NCBI GenBank assembly: GCA_905214525.1 | Contig: CAJMMN010000011.1 | Span: 1 to 64,000, forward strand | Source of the DNA: an uncultured bacterium | Lineage (GTDB): Bacteria; Actinomycetota; Coriobacteriia; Coriobacteriales; Coriobacteriaceae | Direction of reading: 5' to 3' | Length of the DNA stretch: 64,000 bases | Part shown: positions 49,620-64,000 of the stretch, in pieces | Layout of the letters: the number at the start of each line of letters is the position of its first letter | Position numbering within the stretch: position 1 is the first letter of the stretch | Made by a program: the position numbers and the translations under genes | Notes under the pieces: model-generated | The model's input: only the letters and a program-made list of their open reading frames with translations | Database searches by the model: none | Told to the model about the DNA's origin: nothing

Positions 49620-49997
49620 ATGGCTAAGCTTACCACCGATGAGATCATCGATGCTCTTAAGGAAATGACCCTTCTCGAGGCTTCCGAGCTCGTCAAGGCT
49701 ATCGAGGACACCTTCGGCGTTTCCGCCGCTGCTCCTGCCGCTGTTGTCGCCGCTCCCGCTGCTGGCGCTGCTGAGGCCGAGGAGAAGACCGAGTTTGACG
49801 TCGTGCTCGAGGGCTTCGGCGACAACAAGATCCAGGTCATCAAGGCCGTCCGTGAGCTTACCAACCTTGGCCTGAAGGAGGCCAAGGAGGTCGTCGAGGG
49901 CGCTCCCAAGGCTGTTCTCGAGGGTGCCAAGAAGGAGGACGCCGAGGCTGCCAAGGAGAAGCTCGAGGCTGCTGGCGCTGCTGTCACCCTCAAGTAA
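49620..49997 (+). CDS. rplL: 50S ribosomal protein L7/L12
   Basis: A 125-residue stalk protein recruiting translation factors. N-terminal dimerisation domain (LTTDEIIDALKEMTLLEASELVKAIED), Ala/Pro hinge (about 38-55), and the C-terminal factor-binding domain (EFDVVLEGFGDNKIQVIKAVRELTNLGLKEAKEVVE). ATG 49620 follows GAAAGGA; an upstream in-frame ATG would add 11 unconserved residues. Confidence 0.97.
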   Translation: MAKLTTDEIIDALKEMTLLEASELVKAIEDTFGVSAAAPAAVVAAPAAGAAEAEEKTEFDVVLEGFGDNKIQVIKAVRELTNLGLKEAKEVVEGAPKAVLEGAKKEDAEAAKEKLEAAGAAVTLK

Positions 49998-50024
49998 TCA
50001 GGCTTTCTCGCCAGATTTCTTTGC

Positions 50025-50058
50025 AGACGGGGTTCGCATTGCGAGCCCCGTCTTTTTT
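50025..50058 (+). terminator. terminator of rplJL
   Basis: AGACGGGGTTCGC pairs with GCGAGCCCCGTCT around ATT, then TTTTT. Confidence 0.9.
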
Positions 50059-50310
50059 GTTTTTCGGTCCCTCGACATCGGTTGCTCAAACTGCCAAGTT
50101 CTGTGATTTGCGTCGTATCGGGGCCTTGCCGTTGGGCAATAAAATTGCACCATTCGAGCAATAATTTGCGTTGACCTGCTGAAGAATTGTCTCTGCCTTG
50201 TAGCGACATATAGTTCCAGCGGTAAGATGCTTGCGTATCGCAATTTGGTCTGCGGCTGTGTGCCGCACGCATGGGGCGCTTTTGCGCCTGCGAAAGGATC
50301 TTTGAATAAC

Positions 50311-51219
50311 ATGAAGGCAATCATCCCCGCCGCCGGTCTTGGCACGCGTTTTCTGCCTGGCACCAAGTGCACGCCCAAAGAGATGCTGCCGGTGCTCGAC
50401 AAGCCCGTCATTCAGTACGTCGTCGAGGAGGCGCTCGAGCCCGAGGAGGTCGACGATGCCATCATCGTTACTTCTCCCGGTAAGCCCGAGCTGCTGAGCT
50501 ACTTCCAGCCCGATCGCTCGCTCGAGAACCTGCTGCGCGAGCGCGGCAAGAACGCCTATGCCGATGCCGTAGCCCACGCTGGCGGTATGCCGGTCGACTT
50601 CCGTTATCAGTACGAGCCCAAGGGCCTCGGCCATGCTATTCGCTCTGCTGCCGACGCCGTGGCAGGGGAGAACTTCCTGGTTCTTCTGGGCGACTACGTT
50701 GTGCCTAACCGTGACATCTGCGACAAGATGCTCGCCGTTTCCAAGGAGCACGGTGGTGCTTCGGTTATCGCCGTCGCTGCTTGCTCGCCCGAGGAAGTCA
50801 GTCGCTACGGCGTTATCGCCGGCGAGCGCGTCGGTTCGCTCGAGGGTGCCGAGGACGTTGCCGATGCAGAGCCGGGCGCTGTCTGGCGTATCGGCGGTCT
50901 GGTTGAGAAGCCCGCTCCCGAGGCGGCTCCGTCCAACCTGTACATCGTCGGTCGATACCTGCTGAGCCCGCTGGTCATGGACCTGCTGGCCGATCAGCAG
51001 GCCGGTAAGGGCGGCGAGATCCAGCTGACCGACGCCATGGCCCGTTCGCTCGACCGCGAGGCCATGTACGCCGTCGTCATCGATTCGCTGTCGGGTTACG
51101 ACACCGGTACTCCCTCTGGCTGGATGGCCACCAACGCCCTCATGGCTGCAAGCGATCCTCGCTTTGCAGACGCCTTCTGGGATGCCATCGACGAGCGCGG
51201 CGGATTGATGCGCAAGTAA
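50311..51219 (+). CDS. galU: UTP-glucose-1-phosphate uridylyltransferase
   Basis: A 302-residue nucleotidyltransferase making UDP-glucose for wall and capsule sugars. N-terminal KAIIPAAGLGTRFLPGTKCTPKEMLPVLDKP is the GalU signature; YQYEPKGLGHAI, LGDYVVPN, VEKP and YDTGTPSGWMATN complete the active site. GAAAGGA lies 15 nt before the ATG. The start is 313 nt after rplL, and it stands between rplL and rpoB, an unusual insertion in the rplJL-rpoBC cluster. Confidence 0.95.
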   Translation: MKAIIPAAGLGTRFLPGTKCTPKEMLPVLDKPVIQYVVEEALEPEEVDDAIIVTSPGKPELLSYFQPDRSLENLLRERGKNAYADAVAHAGGMPVDFRYQYEPKGLGHAIRSAADAVAGENFLVLLGDYVVPNRDICDKMLAVSKEHGGASVIAVAACSPEEVSRYGVIAGERVGSLEGAEDVADAEPGAVWRIGGLVEKPAPEAAPSNLYIVGRYLLSPLVMDLLADQQAGKGGEIQLTDAMARSLDREAMYAVVIDSLSGYDTGTPSGWMATNALMAASDPRFADAFWDAIDERGGLMRK

Positions 51220-51240
51220 GCCTTCGAGCATCGACATTTA

Positions 51241-51273
51241 CGGGCGCGGACTTCGGTTCGCGCCCGTTTTTTA
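51241..51273 (+). terminator. terminator of galU
   Basis: CGGGCGCGGA and TTCGCGCCCG flank CTTCGG-type loop, followed by TTTTTTAT. Confidence 0.88.
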
Positions 51274-51314
51274 TAAGAGCTGCGATTGTCGGCCCCCTGT
51301 TCACAGAAAATATA

Positions 51315-51328
51315 TGAACAGATGTTCG
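51315..51328. promoter_or_regulatory. LexA-like SOS box
   Basis: TGAACAGATGTTCG fits the Gram-positive LexA consensus (GAAC, four bases, GTTC; purine-N-purine-pyrimidine centre). It lies between galU and the rpoB promoter. No adjacent SOS gene is visible, so function is uncertain. Confidence 0.5.
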
Positions 51329-51405
51329 ATATACATACATCTACCTGCGTGTTTTCTGTCGAAAAACTTTGCTACTCCAAAAACTCAATCGCGTCAAGGC
51401 TTTTC

Positions 51406-51433
51406 TTGCCCAACGGTCGGTACCTGATAAACT
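51406..51433 (+). promoter_or_regulatory. probable rpoBC promoter
   Basis: TTGCCC (51406-51411), 16-nt spacer, TAAACT (51428-51433), about 75 nt upstream of rpoB. Confidence 0.5.
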
Positions 51434-51506
51434 ATTAGGTTGCGATAACTGGCGAAGCTATGCCTCGCCAACCCACCGAGCATTTCCGTGAAGGAGGAAA
51501 AACCTG

Positions 51507-54998
<3,492 letters not shown>

Positions 54999-55004
54999 TT
55001 GACT

Positions 55005-59480
<4,476 letters not shown>

Positions 59481-59507
59481 CTTCCTAGTACGTTAACCGC
59501 CCTTCCA

Positions 59508-59542
59508 AAGACCCGTTTCCCAACAGGGAAGCGGGTCTTTTT
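59508..59542 (+). terminator. terminator of rpoBC
   Basis: AAGACCCGTTTCCC pairs with GGGAAGCGGGTCTT around AACA, then TTTT. Confidence 0.9.
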
Positions 59543-59550
59543 TGGTGAGG

Positions 59551-59742
59551 AACGTTGCCCCGACGAGCACGTCGGATTCCCGGAACGGGCCGCCCGCTGT
59601 TTAAGTTTGTCGTGAGTTCCGCACGCAAAGGAAAGCACTTAATGTGCTTTCCGTCTTGCGCAGGACTGTAGAGCAGCAAACTTAAACAGCGGGCGGCCCG
59701 TTCCGGGAATCTGCCCCCGCGCACAGAAGGGGATTCCTTTTG
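59551..59742. repeat. nested palindromic element, copy 1
   Basis: 192 bp. Perfect 34-bp arms at 59576-59609 and 59677-59710 (left starts ATTCCCGGAACGGGCC). Inside: GAGTTCCGCACG, the hairpin GGAAAGCACTTAATGTGC.., and GCGCAGGACTGTAGAGCAG. The left flank has CCGACGAGCACGTCGG and the right flank GGGGATTCCTTTTG, both shared with copy 2. Confidence 0.88.
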
Positions 59743-59776
59743 CCAAAAAGGGACAGGTTTATTTTGGTAGGTTTTT
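59741..59776. repeat. TGTCCC-core palindrome, copy g
   Basis: TGCCAAAAAGGGACAGG..TTTATTTTGGTAGGTTTTT, the reverse orientation of copy f; it abuts nested palindrome copy 1. Confidence 0.75.
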
Positions 59777-59865
59777 CCTGCTTGGATTTGAAACATTTCG
59801 TTCGGCCAAAGCGTATCTATGGTGAGGACCTCATCAAGAACCATCAGCGTCACCGGGAGGTGATT

Positions 59866-60384
59866 ATGGAAGAACAAGCTTTTAGACAGGCGGTCGAAGA
59901 CCACCGGGATGTCGTGTTTCGGATCGCATTGACGTACCTGCGCGATCGCGCCGATGCCGACGATGTTGCCCAAGACGTCTTTCTTAAACTGCTCAAAAGC
60001 GATGCGCAATTTGAAAGCTGGGAGCATCTTCGTCGATGGCTTATCCGGGTCACGATCAATGAATGCAAATCGCTCTTTCGAAAGCCGTGGAGGCGCGTGG
60101 AGGATATTGAGAACCTGGCCGATTCGCTTTCGACGGCGCAGGAGGAGACCAAGGCGGTCCTGTCAGACGTTATGCGGCTTCCGGAGCGATTCCGTGTTCC
60201 CATCGTGCTCTATTACTATCTGGGCTTCTCGACTTCAGAGATTGCCGAGTTACTGTATGTGCCAGCCGCGACCGTTCGAACGCGTTTAGCTCGCGGTCGA
60301 TCGAAGCTCAAATTCATCCTAGAGGAGGGCGACCGTGAAATCCAACCAAATCAAGCAGGCCTTCGAGTCCGTCCAAGCCGATAG
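59866..60384 (+). CDS. ECF-type RNA polymerase sigma factor
   Basis: A 172-residue sigma-70 family factor. Region 2: FRQAVEDHRDVVFRIALTYLRDRADADDVAQDVFLKLL (about 6-43), then WEHLRRWLIRVTINECKSLFR; region 4: LPERFRVPIVLYYYLGFSTSEIAELLYVPAATVRTRLARGRSKLK (about 105-150). ATG 59866 follows GGGAGGTG. Its end overlaps the membrane partner gene by 50 bases. It sits between rpoC and rpsL, where no sigma gene is normally found. Confidence 0.9.
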   Translation: MEEQAFRQAVEDHRDVVFRIALTYLRDRADADDVAQDVFLKLLKSDAQFESWEHLRRWLIRVTINECKSLFRKPWRRVEDIENLADSLSTAQEETKAVLSDVMRLPERFRVPIVLYYYLGFSTSEIAELLYVPAATVRTRLARGRSKLKFILEEGDREIQPNQAGLRVRPSR

Positions 60385-61411
60385 CGATCTTGCTGACCGT
60401 GTTCTTTATGCCGCTGCGGGTGAGCCGCTTCATCGAAAGGGTCACGCGAAGCCTCTGTATGTTGCCGTAATCGGATGTCTTGCCGGAGTGCTGGCGACCG
60501 GAGGGGTCGCCTACGCTGTTGTCAATTCCAGTTATTTTGCCTCTGCCTGGGGAAACCATGGCAACGGAGAGTCCGTTACCTGGACTCAAGGTGGCTCGTC
60601 GGGGACTAAATATACCTACACCAGAGAGTTTGGTGATGGTATCGCGCCCCAAAGCTTGGAGGGTTCAGTACAGAAGGTCAATCTGTCCGTCGAGGGCAAC
60701 GGCTATACACTCGACATTCATGATATGGCTATCGACCAAAACGGCTGCGGTGCTGTGACGTTTACGCTGTCCAATCCAAATGGTGTTAACTACTACAAGC
60801 CGGCAGCAGAGACAGGCGAACTTGTTCTCTATGGTGAAGAAGAACAAGGCATCGGTACACCCAGCATGAACTTCGGCGAGGAATGGGCTGATACACGCTG
60901 CACCATTGATAAGGACACATCAAGCGATACTGTCATTAATGGCACGATGTACTTTGCTTCTATGGATCGCGAGCGAGGTTTTCAACATGCGGTCACCTGG
61001 AATATCTCGTGGACCGAGGGCGAAGGAGAGGATGCGAAGCCGTTCGAGGCATCGACGCCCGAGTTTAGCGTTGGAGCGTACGTCGATACTAAGGAACTCC
61101 GCTCCGATGACTCGCCTCTCGAGATCAGCCCGTTTTCCATCCAGACGCACATCGATGATCTGGGCATTGACGCAGTCACGAAGAAGTTGACGGTTACCTA
61201 CAAGGATGGATCGGAGCAGATTATCGAAGATGACGACGCAGGGGCGTTCAACTTATATTTTTCTTATACGCGCAATAGCGGAGAGAACATCTGGGTGCCA
61301 ACGAAGTTGATTGATGTCGACCAAGTGGTCTCGGTAACGCTTGAGGGCACGAGGTACACATCGACAGGAGAGACTCAAACGGAAGAACCCTTTACCATCG
61401 TCTATTCGTAA
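60335..61411 (+). CDS. DUF4179-like membrane protein, putative anti-sigma partner
   Basis: A 358-residue protein. A short cytoplasmic N-terminus (about 1-38), one membrane helix (about 41-63, LYVAVIGCLAGVLATGGVAYAVV), then an extracytoplasmic domain with beta-rich segments (VTFTLSNPNGVNYYKPAAET, ISPFSIQTHIDDLGI). Architecture and gene order match the pair at 25.2-26.9 kb, though the sequences are diverged. It starts at GTG 60335 after AGAGGAGGG. Likely regulates the overlapping sigma factor; the signal is unknown. Confidence 0.72.
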   Translation: MKSNQIKQAFESVQADSDLADRVLYAAAGEPLHRKGHAKPLYVAVIGCLAGVLATGGVAYAVVNSSYFASAWGNHGNGESVTWTQGGSSGTKYTYTREFGDGIAPQSLEGSVQKVNLSVEGNGYTLDIHDMAIDQNGCGAVTFTLSNPNGVNYYKPAAETGELVLYGEEEQGIGTPSMNFGEEWADTRCTIDKDTSSDTVINGTMYFASMDRERGFQHAVTWNISWTEGEGEDAKPFEASTPEFSVGAYVDTKELRSDDSPLEISPFSIQTHIDDLGIDAVTKKLTVTYKDGSEQIIEDDDAGAFNLYFSYTRNSGENIWVPTKLIDVDQVVSVTLEGTRYTSTGETQTEEPFTIVYS

Positions 61412-61416
61412 GGCTT

Positions 61417-61452
61417 GAGGCCGCTTCCCACTAGGGGAAGCGGCCTATTTTG
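61417..61452 (+). terminator. terminator of the sigma module
   Basis: AGGCCGCTTCCC pairs with GGGAAGCGGCCT around ACTAG, then ATTTTGCG. Confidence 0.85.
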
Positions 61453-61491
61453 CGTTATATGGACGGTTATTTTGAGCGATATTCGCCTGAA

Positions 61492-61622
61492 TTTCGGAAG
61501 TATGCGGCAAAATCTCGAAGGGTCGACCACACCGCATATGCTTAAGCGCTCTACCTGCGGGTTTGTTATCGCAAAACCCCGGTGTGCTCGGCAGGTCCAG
61601 AATTTGCCGCATACTTCCGAAA
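61492..61622. repeat. 131-bp cloverleaf-like palindrome
   Basis: 24-bp arms, 61492-61515 (TTTCGGAAGTATGCGGCAAA..) and 61599-61622, complementary with one mismatch. The 83-nt interior has a second tier (CGACCACACCG with CGGTGTGCTCG) and an inner CGGGTTT/AAACCCCG pairing. Confidence 0.75.
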
Positions 61623-61687
61623 ACGCCGCCGATTTCCCTATGACAGATGAGGGCGGATCACCGCTGGAGCGCGACGTTTCCCCAGAT

Positions 61688-61724
61688 AAAACCGACCAAA
61701 ATAAACCTGTCCCGTTTTGGCAGG
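61688..61724. repeat. TGTCCC-core palindrome, copy h
   Basis: AAAACCGACCAAAATAAACC TGTCCC GTTTTGGCAGGT, close to copy f; it abuts nested palindrome copy 2. Confidence 0.75.
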
Positions 61725-61725
61725 T

Positions 61726-61917
61726 AACGTTGCCCCGACGAGCACGTCGGATTCCCGGACCGGGCGGCCCAGGTTTTAAGTTTGTCGCGAGTTCCGCACG
61801 AGCCGGAGGCCACTTAATGTGGCCTCCGTGCAAGCCAGGACTGTAGAGCAGCAAACTTAAAACCTGGGCCGCCCGGGCCGGGGATCCTCCCAAGCGCACA
61901 GGAGGGGATTCCTTTTG
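61726..61917. repeat. nested palindromic element, copy 2
   Basis: 192 bp, the same length as copy 1. Arms 61751-61784 and 61852-61885 match at 32 of 34 positions; their sequence differs from copy 1 (ATTCCCGGACCGGGCGGCC..) yet stays complementary. The core again has GAGTTCCGCACG, GGAGGCCACTTAATGTGGCC and CCAGGACTGTAGAGCAG. Confidence 0.88.
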
Positions 61918-61971
61918 TGTAGGCTTTGCGGAAATGTGCCAATTTTGGGATACGCCCGGCGGCGTGGTCTG

Positions 61972-62000
61972 TTGACGGCACAGCTAACGCCACGTATCCT
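61972..62000 (+). promoter_or_regulatory. promoter of rpsL-rpsG-fusA
   Basis: TTGACG (61972-61977), 17-nt spacer, TATCCT (61995-62000), 94 nt upstream of rpsL. Confidence 0.7.
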
Positions 62001-62093
62001 ATCGAACTGCGTGTTTCGTAGGGGGATGCTGACCCCTCGATTCAAGCCGTTGCACTTTACAGAAAGCTGGAATCATTCGAGAAGGAGTACGCT

Positions 62094-62471
62094 TTGCCTA
62101 CTATTAACCAGCTGGTTCGCCAGGGCCGTCGTTCCGTGCCCAAGAAGTCCAAGAACGCTGCTCTGCAGCACAACTCCCAGAAGCGCGGCGTGTGCACCCG
62201 CGTCTTCACCACGAGCCCCAAGAAGCCGAACTCGGCTCTTCGTAAGGTTGCCCGTGTTCGCCTTGTCAACGGCATCGAAGTTACTGCTTACATCCCGGGT
62301 GAGGGCCACAACCTGCAGGAGCACTCCATCGTGCTCGTCCGCGGCGGTCGTGTCCGTGACCTCCCTGGTGTCCGTTATCACGTCATCCGTGGCGCCTACG
62401 ACGCTGCTCCGGTCCAGAACCGTATGCAGGCCCGTTCCAAGTACGGTGCTAAGCGCCCCAAGGCTAAATAA
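62094..62471 (+). CDS. rpsL: 30S ribosomal protein S12
   Basis: A 125-residue decoding-centre protein. Motifs: PTINQLVRQGR at the N-terminus, TSPKKPNSALRKVARVRL (the Lys of the streptomycin-resistance site in the KKPNSA region) and HSIVLVRGGRVRDLPGVRYH. TTG start at 62094 with AGAAGGAG upstream; no better ATG exists. First gene of the str operon, here separated from rpoC by the sigma module. Confidence 0.96.
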   Translation: MPTINQLVRQGRRSVPKKSKNAALQHNSQKRGVCTRVFTTSPKKPNSALRKVARVRLVNGIEVTAYIPGEGHNLQEHSIVLVRGGRVRDLPGVRYHVIRGAYDAAPVQNRMQARSKYGAKRPKAK

Positions 62472-62545
62472 GCCAGATAACGTTTTGATACTTTCGCCGT
62501 GTGCCGTCTTGAGCGCCGCACGGTAGACACTTAAGGAGATTTCAC

Positions 62546-63019
62546 ATGCCGCGTCGTGCAGCAGCTAATCGTCGTGAGGTTCAGCCTGACGCCGTTTACA
62601 ACAACCGTCTGGTGACTCAGCTTATCAACAAGGTCCTTCTTGACGGCAAGAAGGCCACCGCTGAGCGCATCGTTTACACCGCTTTCGAGATCGTTGCCGA
62701 GAAGTCCGAGGGCGGCGACGCTCTCGCCACCTTCAAGAAGGCTATGGACAACGTCAAGCCCACGCTCGAGGTTAAGCCCAAGCGTGTCGGCGGCGCTACC
62801 TATCAGGTCCCGATGGAGGTCAACTCCCGTCGTTCCACCGCTCTGGGTATCCGCTGGATCGTCAACTTCTCCTGCGCTCGCAAGGAGAAGACCATGGCCG
62901 AGCGTCTCGCTAACGAGATCCTCGACGCCTCCAACGGTCTTGGCGCTTCCGTCAAGAAGCGTGAGGACGTCTTCAAGATGGCCGAGGCCAACCGCGCGTT
63001 CTCTCACTATCGTTGGTAA
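62546..63019 (+). CDS. rpsG: 30S ribosomal protein S7
   Basis: A 157-residue 16S-binding assembly protein. N-terminal PRRAAANRREVQPDAVYNNRLVTQLINKVLLDGKK, central VKPKRVGGATYQVPMEV and C-terminal KKREDVFKMAEANRAFSHYRW. AAGGAG precedes the ATG. It follows rpsL by 74 nt and precedes fusA by 19 nt. Confidence 0.97.
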   Translation: MPRRAAANRREVQPDAVYNNRLVTQLINKVLLDGKKATAERIVYTAFEIVAEKSEGGDALATFKKAMDNVKPTLEVKPKRVGGATYQVPMEVNSRRSTALGIRWIVNFSCARKEKTMAERLANEILDASNGLGASVKKREDVFKMAEANRAFSHYRW

Positions 63020-63038
63020 GTTAAGGTAAGGAACTAAC

Positions 63039-64000
63039 ATGGCTAAGCCTAAGTACAAGCTTTCCGATACCCGTAACATCGGCATCATGGCCCACATCGA
63101 TGCCGGTAAGACCACCACGACCGAGCGTATTCTTTACTACACCGGTAAGACCCACAAGATCGGTGAGGTCCATGAGGGCGCTGCCACCATGGACTGGATG
63201 GTTCAGGAGCAGGAGCGCGGCGTAACCATTACCTCCGCTGCTACCACGTGCTTCTGGAACAAGGACGGTAAGGACTACCGCATCCAGATCATCGACACCC
63301 CGGGCCACGTTGACTTCACCGCCGAGGTCGAGCGCTGCCTGCGCGTCCTCGATGGCGCTGTCGCCGTCTTCGACGCCGTTGCCGGCGTTCAGCCCCAGTC
63401 TGAGACCGTTTGGCGTCAGGCTTCCACCTTCAACGTCCCCCGCATCGCCTTCATCAACAAGTATGACCGCGTGGGCGCTGACTTCTTCAACGCTATCGAG
63501 ACCATGAAGGATCGTCTCGACGCTAACGCCGTGGCCGCTCAGGTCCCGATGGGCGCCGAGGACAACTTCTGGGGCGTCATCGACCTGGTCACCATGACTG
63601 CATGGGACTTCAAGGCCGACGAGAAGGGTATGACCTACCCCGAGCCGATGGACGAGATCCCGGCTGAGTTTGCCGACATCGCTGCCACCAAGCGCGAGGA
63701 GCTCCTTGACGCTGCTGCCAGCTTTGACGACGAGCTCATGGAGAAGATCCTCATGGAGGAGGACTTCACCGTCGAGGAGCTCAAGGCTGCTCTGCGCAAG
63801 GGCGTTCTGGCCAACGAGCTCAACCTCGTCTTCGTGGGTTCCGCCTACAAGAACAAGGGCGTTCAGGAGCTGCTCGACGCTGTCGTCGACTACCTGCCCA
63901 GCCCGCTCGACGTTGAGGCCGTCACCGGTACCGATCCGGACACCGGCGAGGAGATTCAGCGTCATCCTTCCTTCGACGAGCCCTTCTCCGGCCTGGTCTT
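63039..64000 (+). CDS. fusA: elongation factor G (cut by window end)
   Basis: The first about 320 residues of a roughly 700-residue translocation GTPase. G motifs: AHIDAGKTTTTERIL (about 18-32), ERGVTITSAA, DTPGHVDFTAE and NKYDRVGAD. The guanine-binding NKxD carries Tyr where Met is usual. It continues past the window end. AAGGA lies before ATG 63039. tuf does not follow here as far as can be seen; it is at 19.2 kb. Confidence 0.97.
   Translation, partial: MAKPKYKLSDTRNIGIMAHIDAGKTTTTERILYYTGKTHKIGEVHEGAATMDWMVQEQERGVTITSAATTCFWNKDGKDYRIQIIDTPGHVDFTAEVERCLRVLDGAVAVFDAVAGVQPQSETVWRQASTFNVPRIAFINKYDRVGADFFNAIETMKDRLDANAVAAQVPMGAEDNFWGVIDLVTMTAWDFKADEKGMTYPEPMDEIPAEFADIAATKREELLDAAASFDDELMEKILMEEDFTVEELKAALRKGVLANELNLVFVGSAYKNKGVQELLDAVVDYLPSPLDVEAVTGTDPDTGEEIQRHPSFDEPFSGLV

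Noticed and set aside
59551..61917. Insertion sequence with the nested palindromes as terminal repeats
   Set aside because: No transposase gene lies between them and the copies are direct, not inverted. A cassette origin remains possible and is listed as a finding.

Overview
The window reads as a chromosomal segment of a high-GC member of the Coriobacteriia, most likely a gut Collinsella or close relative. This is inferred, not proven. The evidence is the strong G/C third-position bias, actinobacterial-type RpoB and RpoC, a FeoA-FeoB fusion, PTS sugar uptake, and very many intergenic palindromes. About 57 protein genes (one cut by the window end), 5 tRNA genes and one decayed biosynthetic locus can be supported.

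Layout. 1-8 kb: clpC, a RelB-like/PIN-domain toxin-antitoxin pair, a His-dipeptidase, a hipBA module and the manganese exporter mntP. 8.3-13.8 kb: a housekeeping run disA-ispD-ispF-cysS-rlmB-NYN ribonuclease. 14-18.5 kb: tRNA-Thr, then a beta-glucoside PTS/GH1 operon with a divergent RpiR-type regulator. 18.8-23.3 kb: tRNA-Tyr-Thr-Met, tuf, rpmG, tRNA-Trp, secE, nusG, rplK, rplA, an order like the E. coli tufB region. 23.4-25.2 kb: a relic of a leucine operon (leader peptide, attenuator, leuA-leuB fusion) and repeats. 25.2-36.8 kb: an ECF sigma/DUF4179-like pair, a metallophosphoesterase with a cytosolic BMP-domain protein, MscS, a wall-anchored nucleotidase, a TrpXYZ-type ABC importer and a WYL regulator. 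37-48.5 kb: asnS, a glucose-type EIIA, an esterase, feoAB, an MFS exporter, a GH13 enzyme, a DNA glycosylase and an aminotransferase. 48.8-64 kb: rplJ-rplL, galU, rpoB-rpoC, a second sigma/DUF4179-like pair, rpsL-rpsG-fusA (fusA runs off the end).

How it fits together. The core is the transcription/translation supercluster, but it is split. rplK-rplA lies about 26 kb from rplJ-rplL, galU sits between rplL and rpoB, and a sigma-factor module sits between rpoC and rpsL. Accessory genes and repeats fill the gaps.

The most unusual content is non-coding. (i) Three large nested palindromes have different outer arms (about 33-34 bp each) that are nearly all complementary, around a conserved core with CACTTAATGTG; two of them flank the sigma module at the rpoC-rpsL junction. 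(ii) Two loci each carry four 15-nt arms in alternating orientation at an exact 40-nt period. (iii) Eight palindromes share a TGTCCC core. In proteins, the highlights are an alpha-CTD-like helix-hairpin-helix extension on RpoC, a RelB-like antitoxin paired with a PIN toxin, and a BMP-type binding domain fused to a ParB-like N-terminus without a signal peptide.
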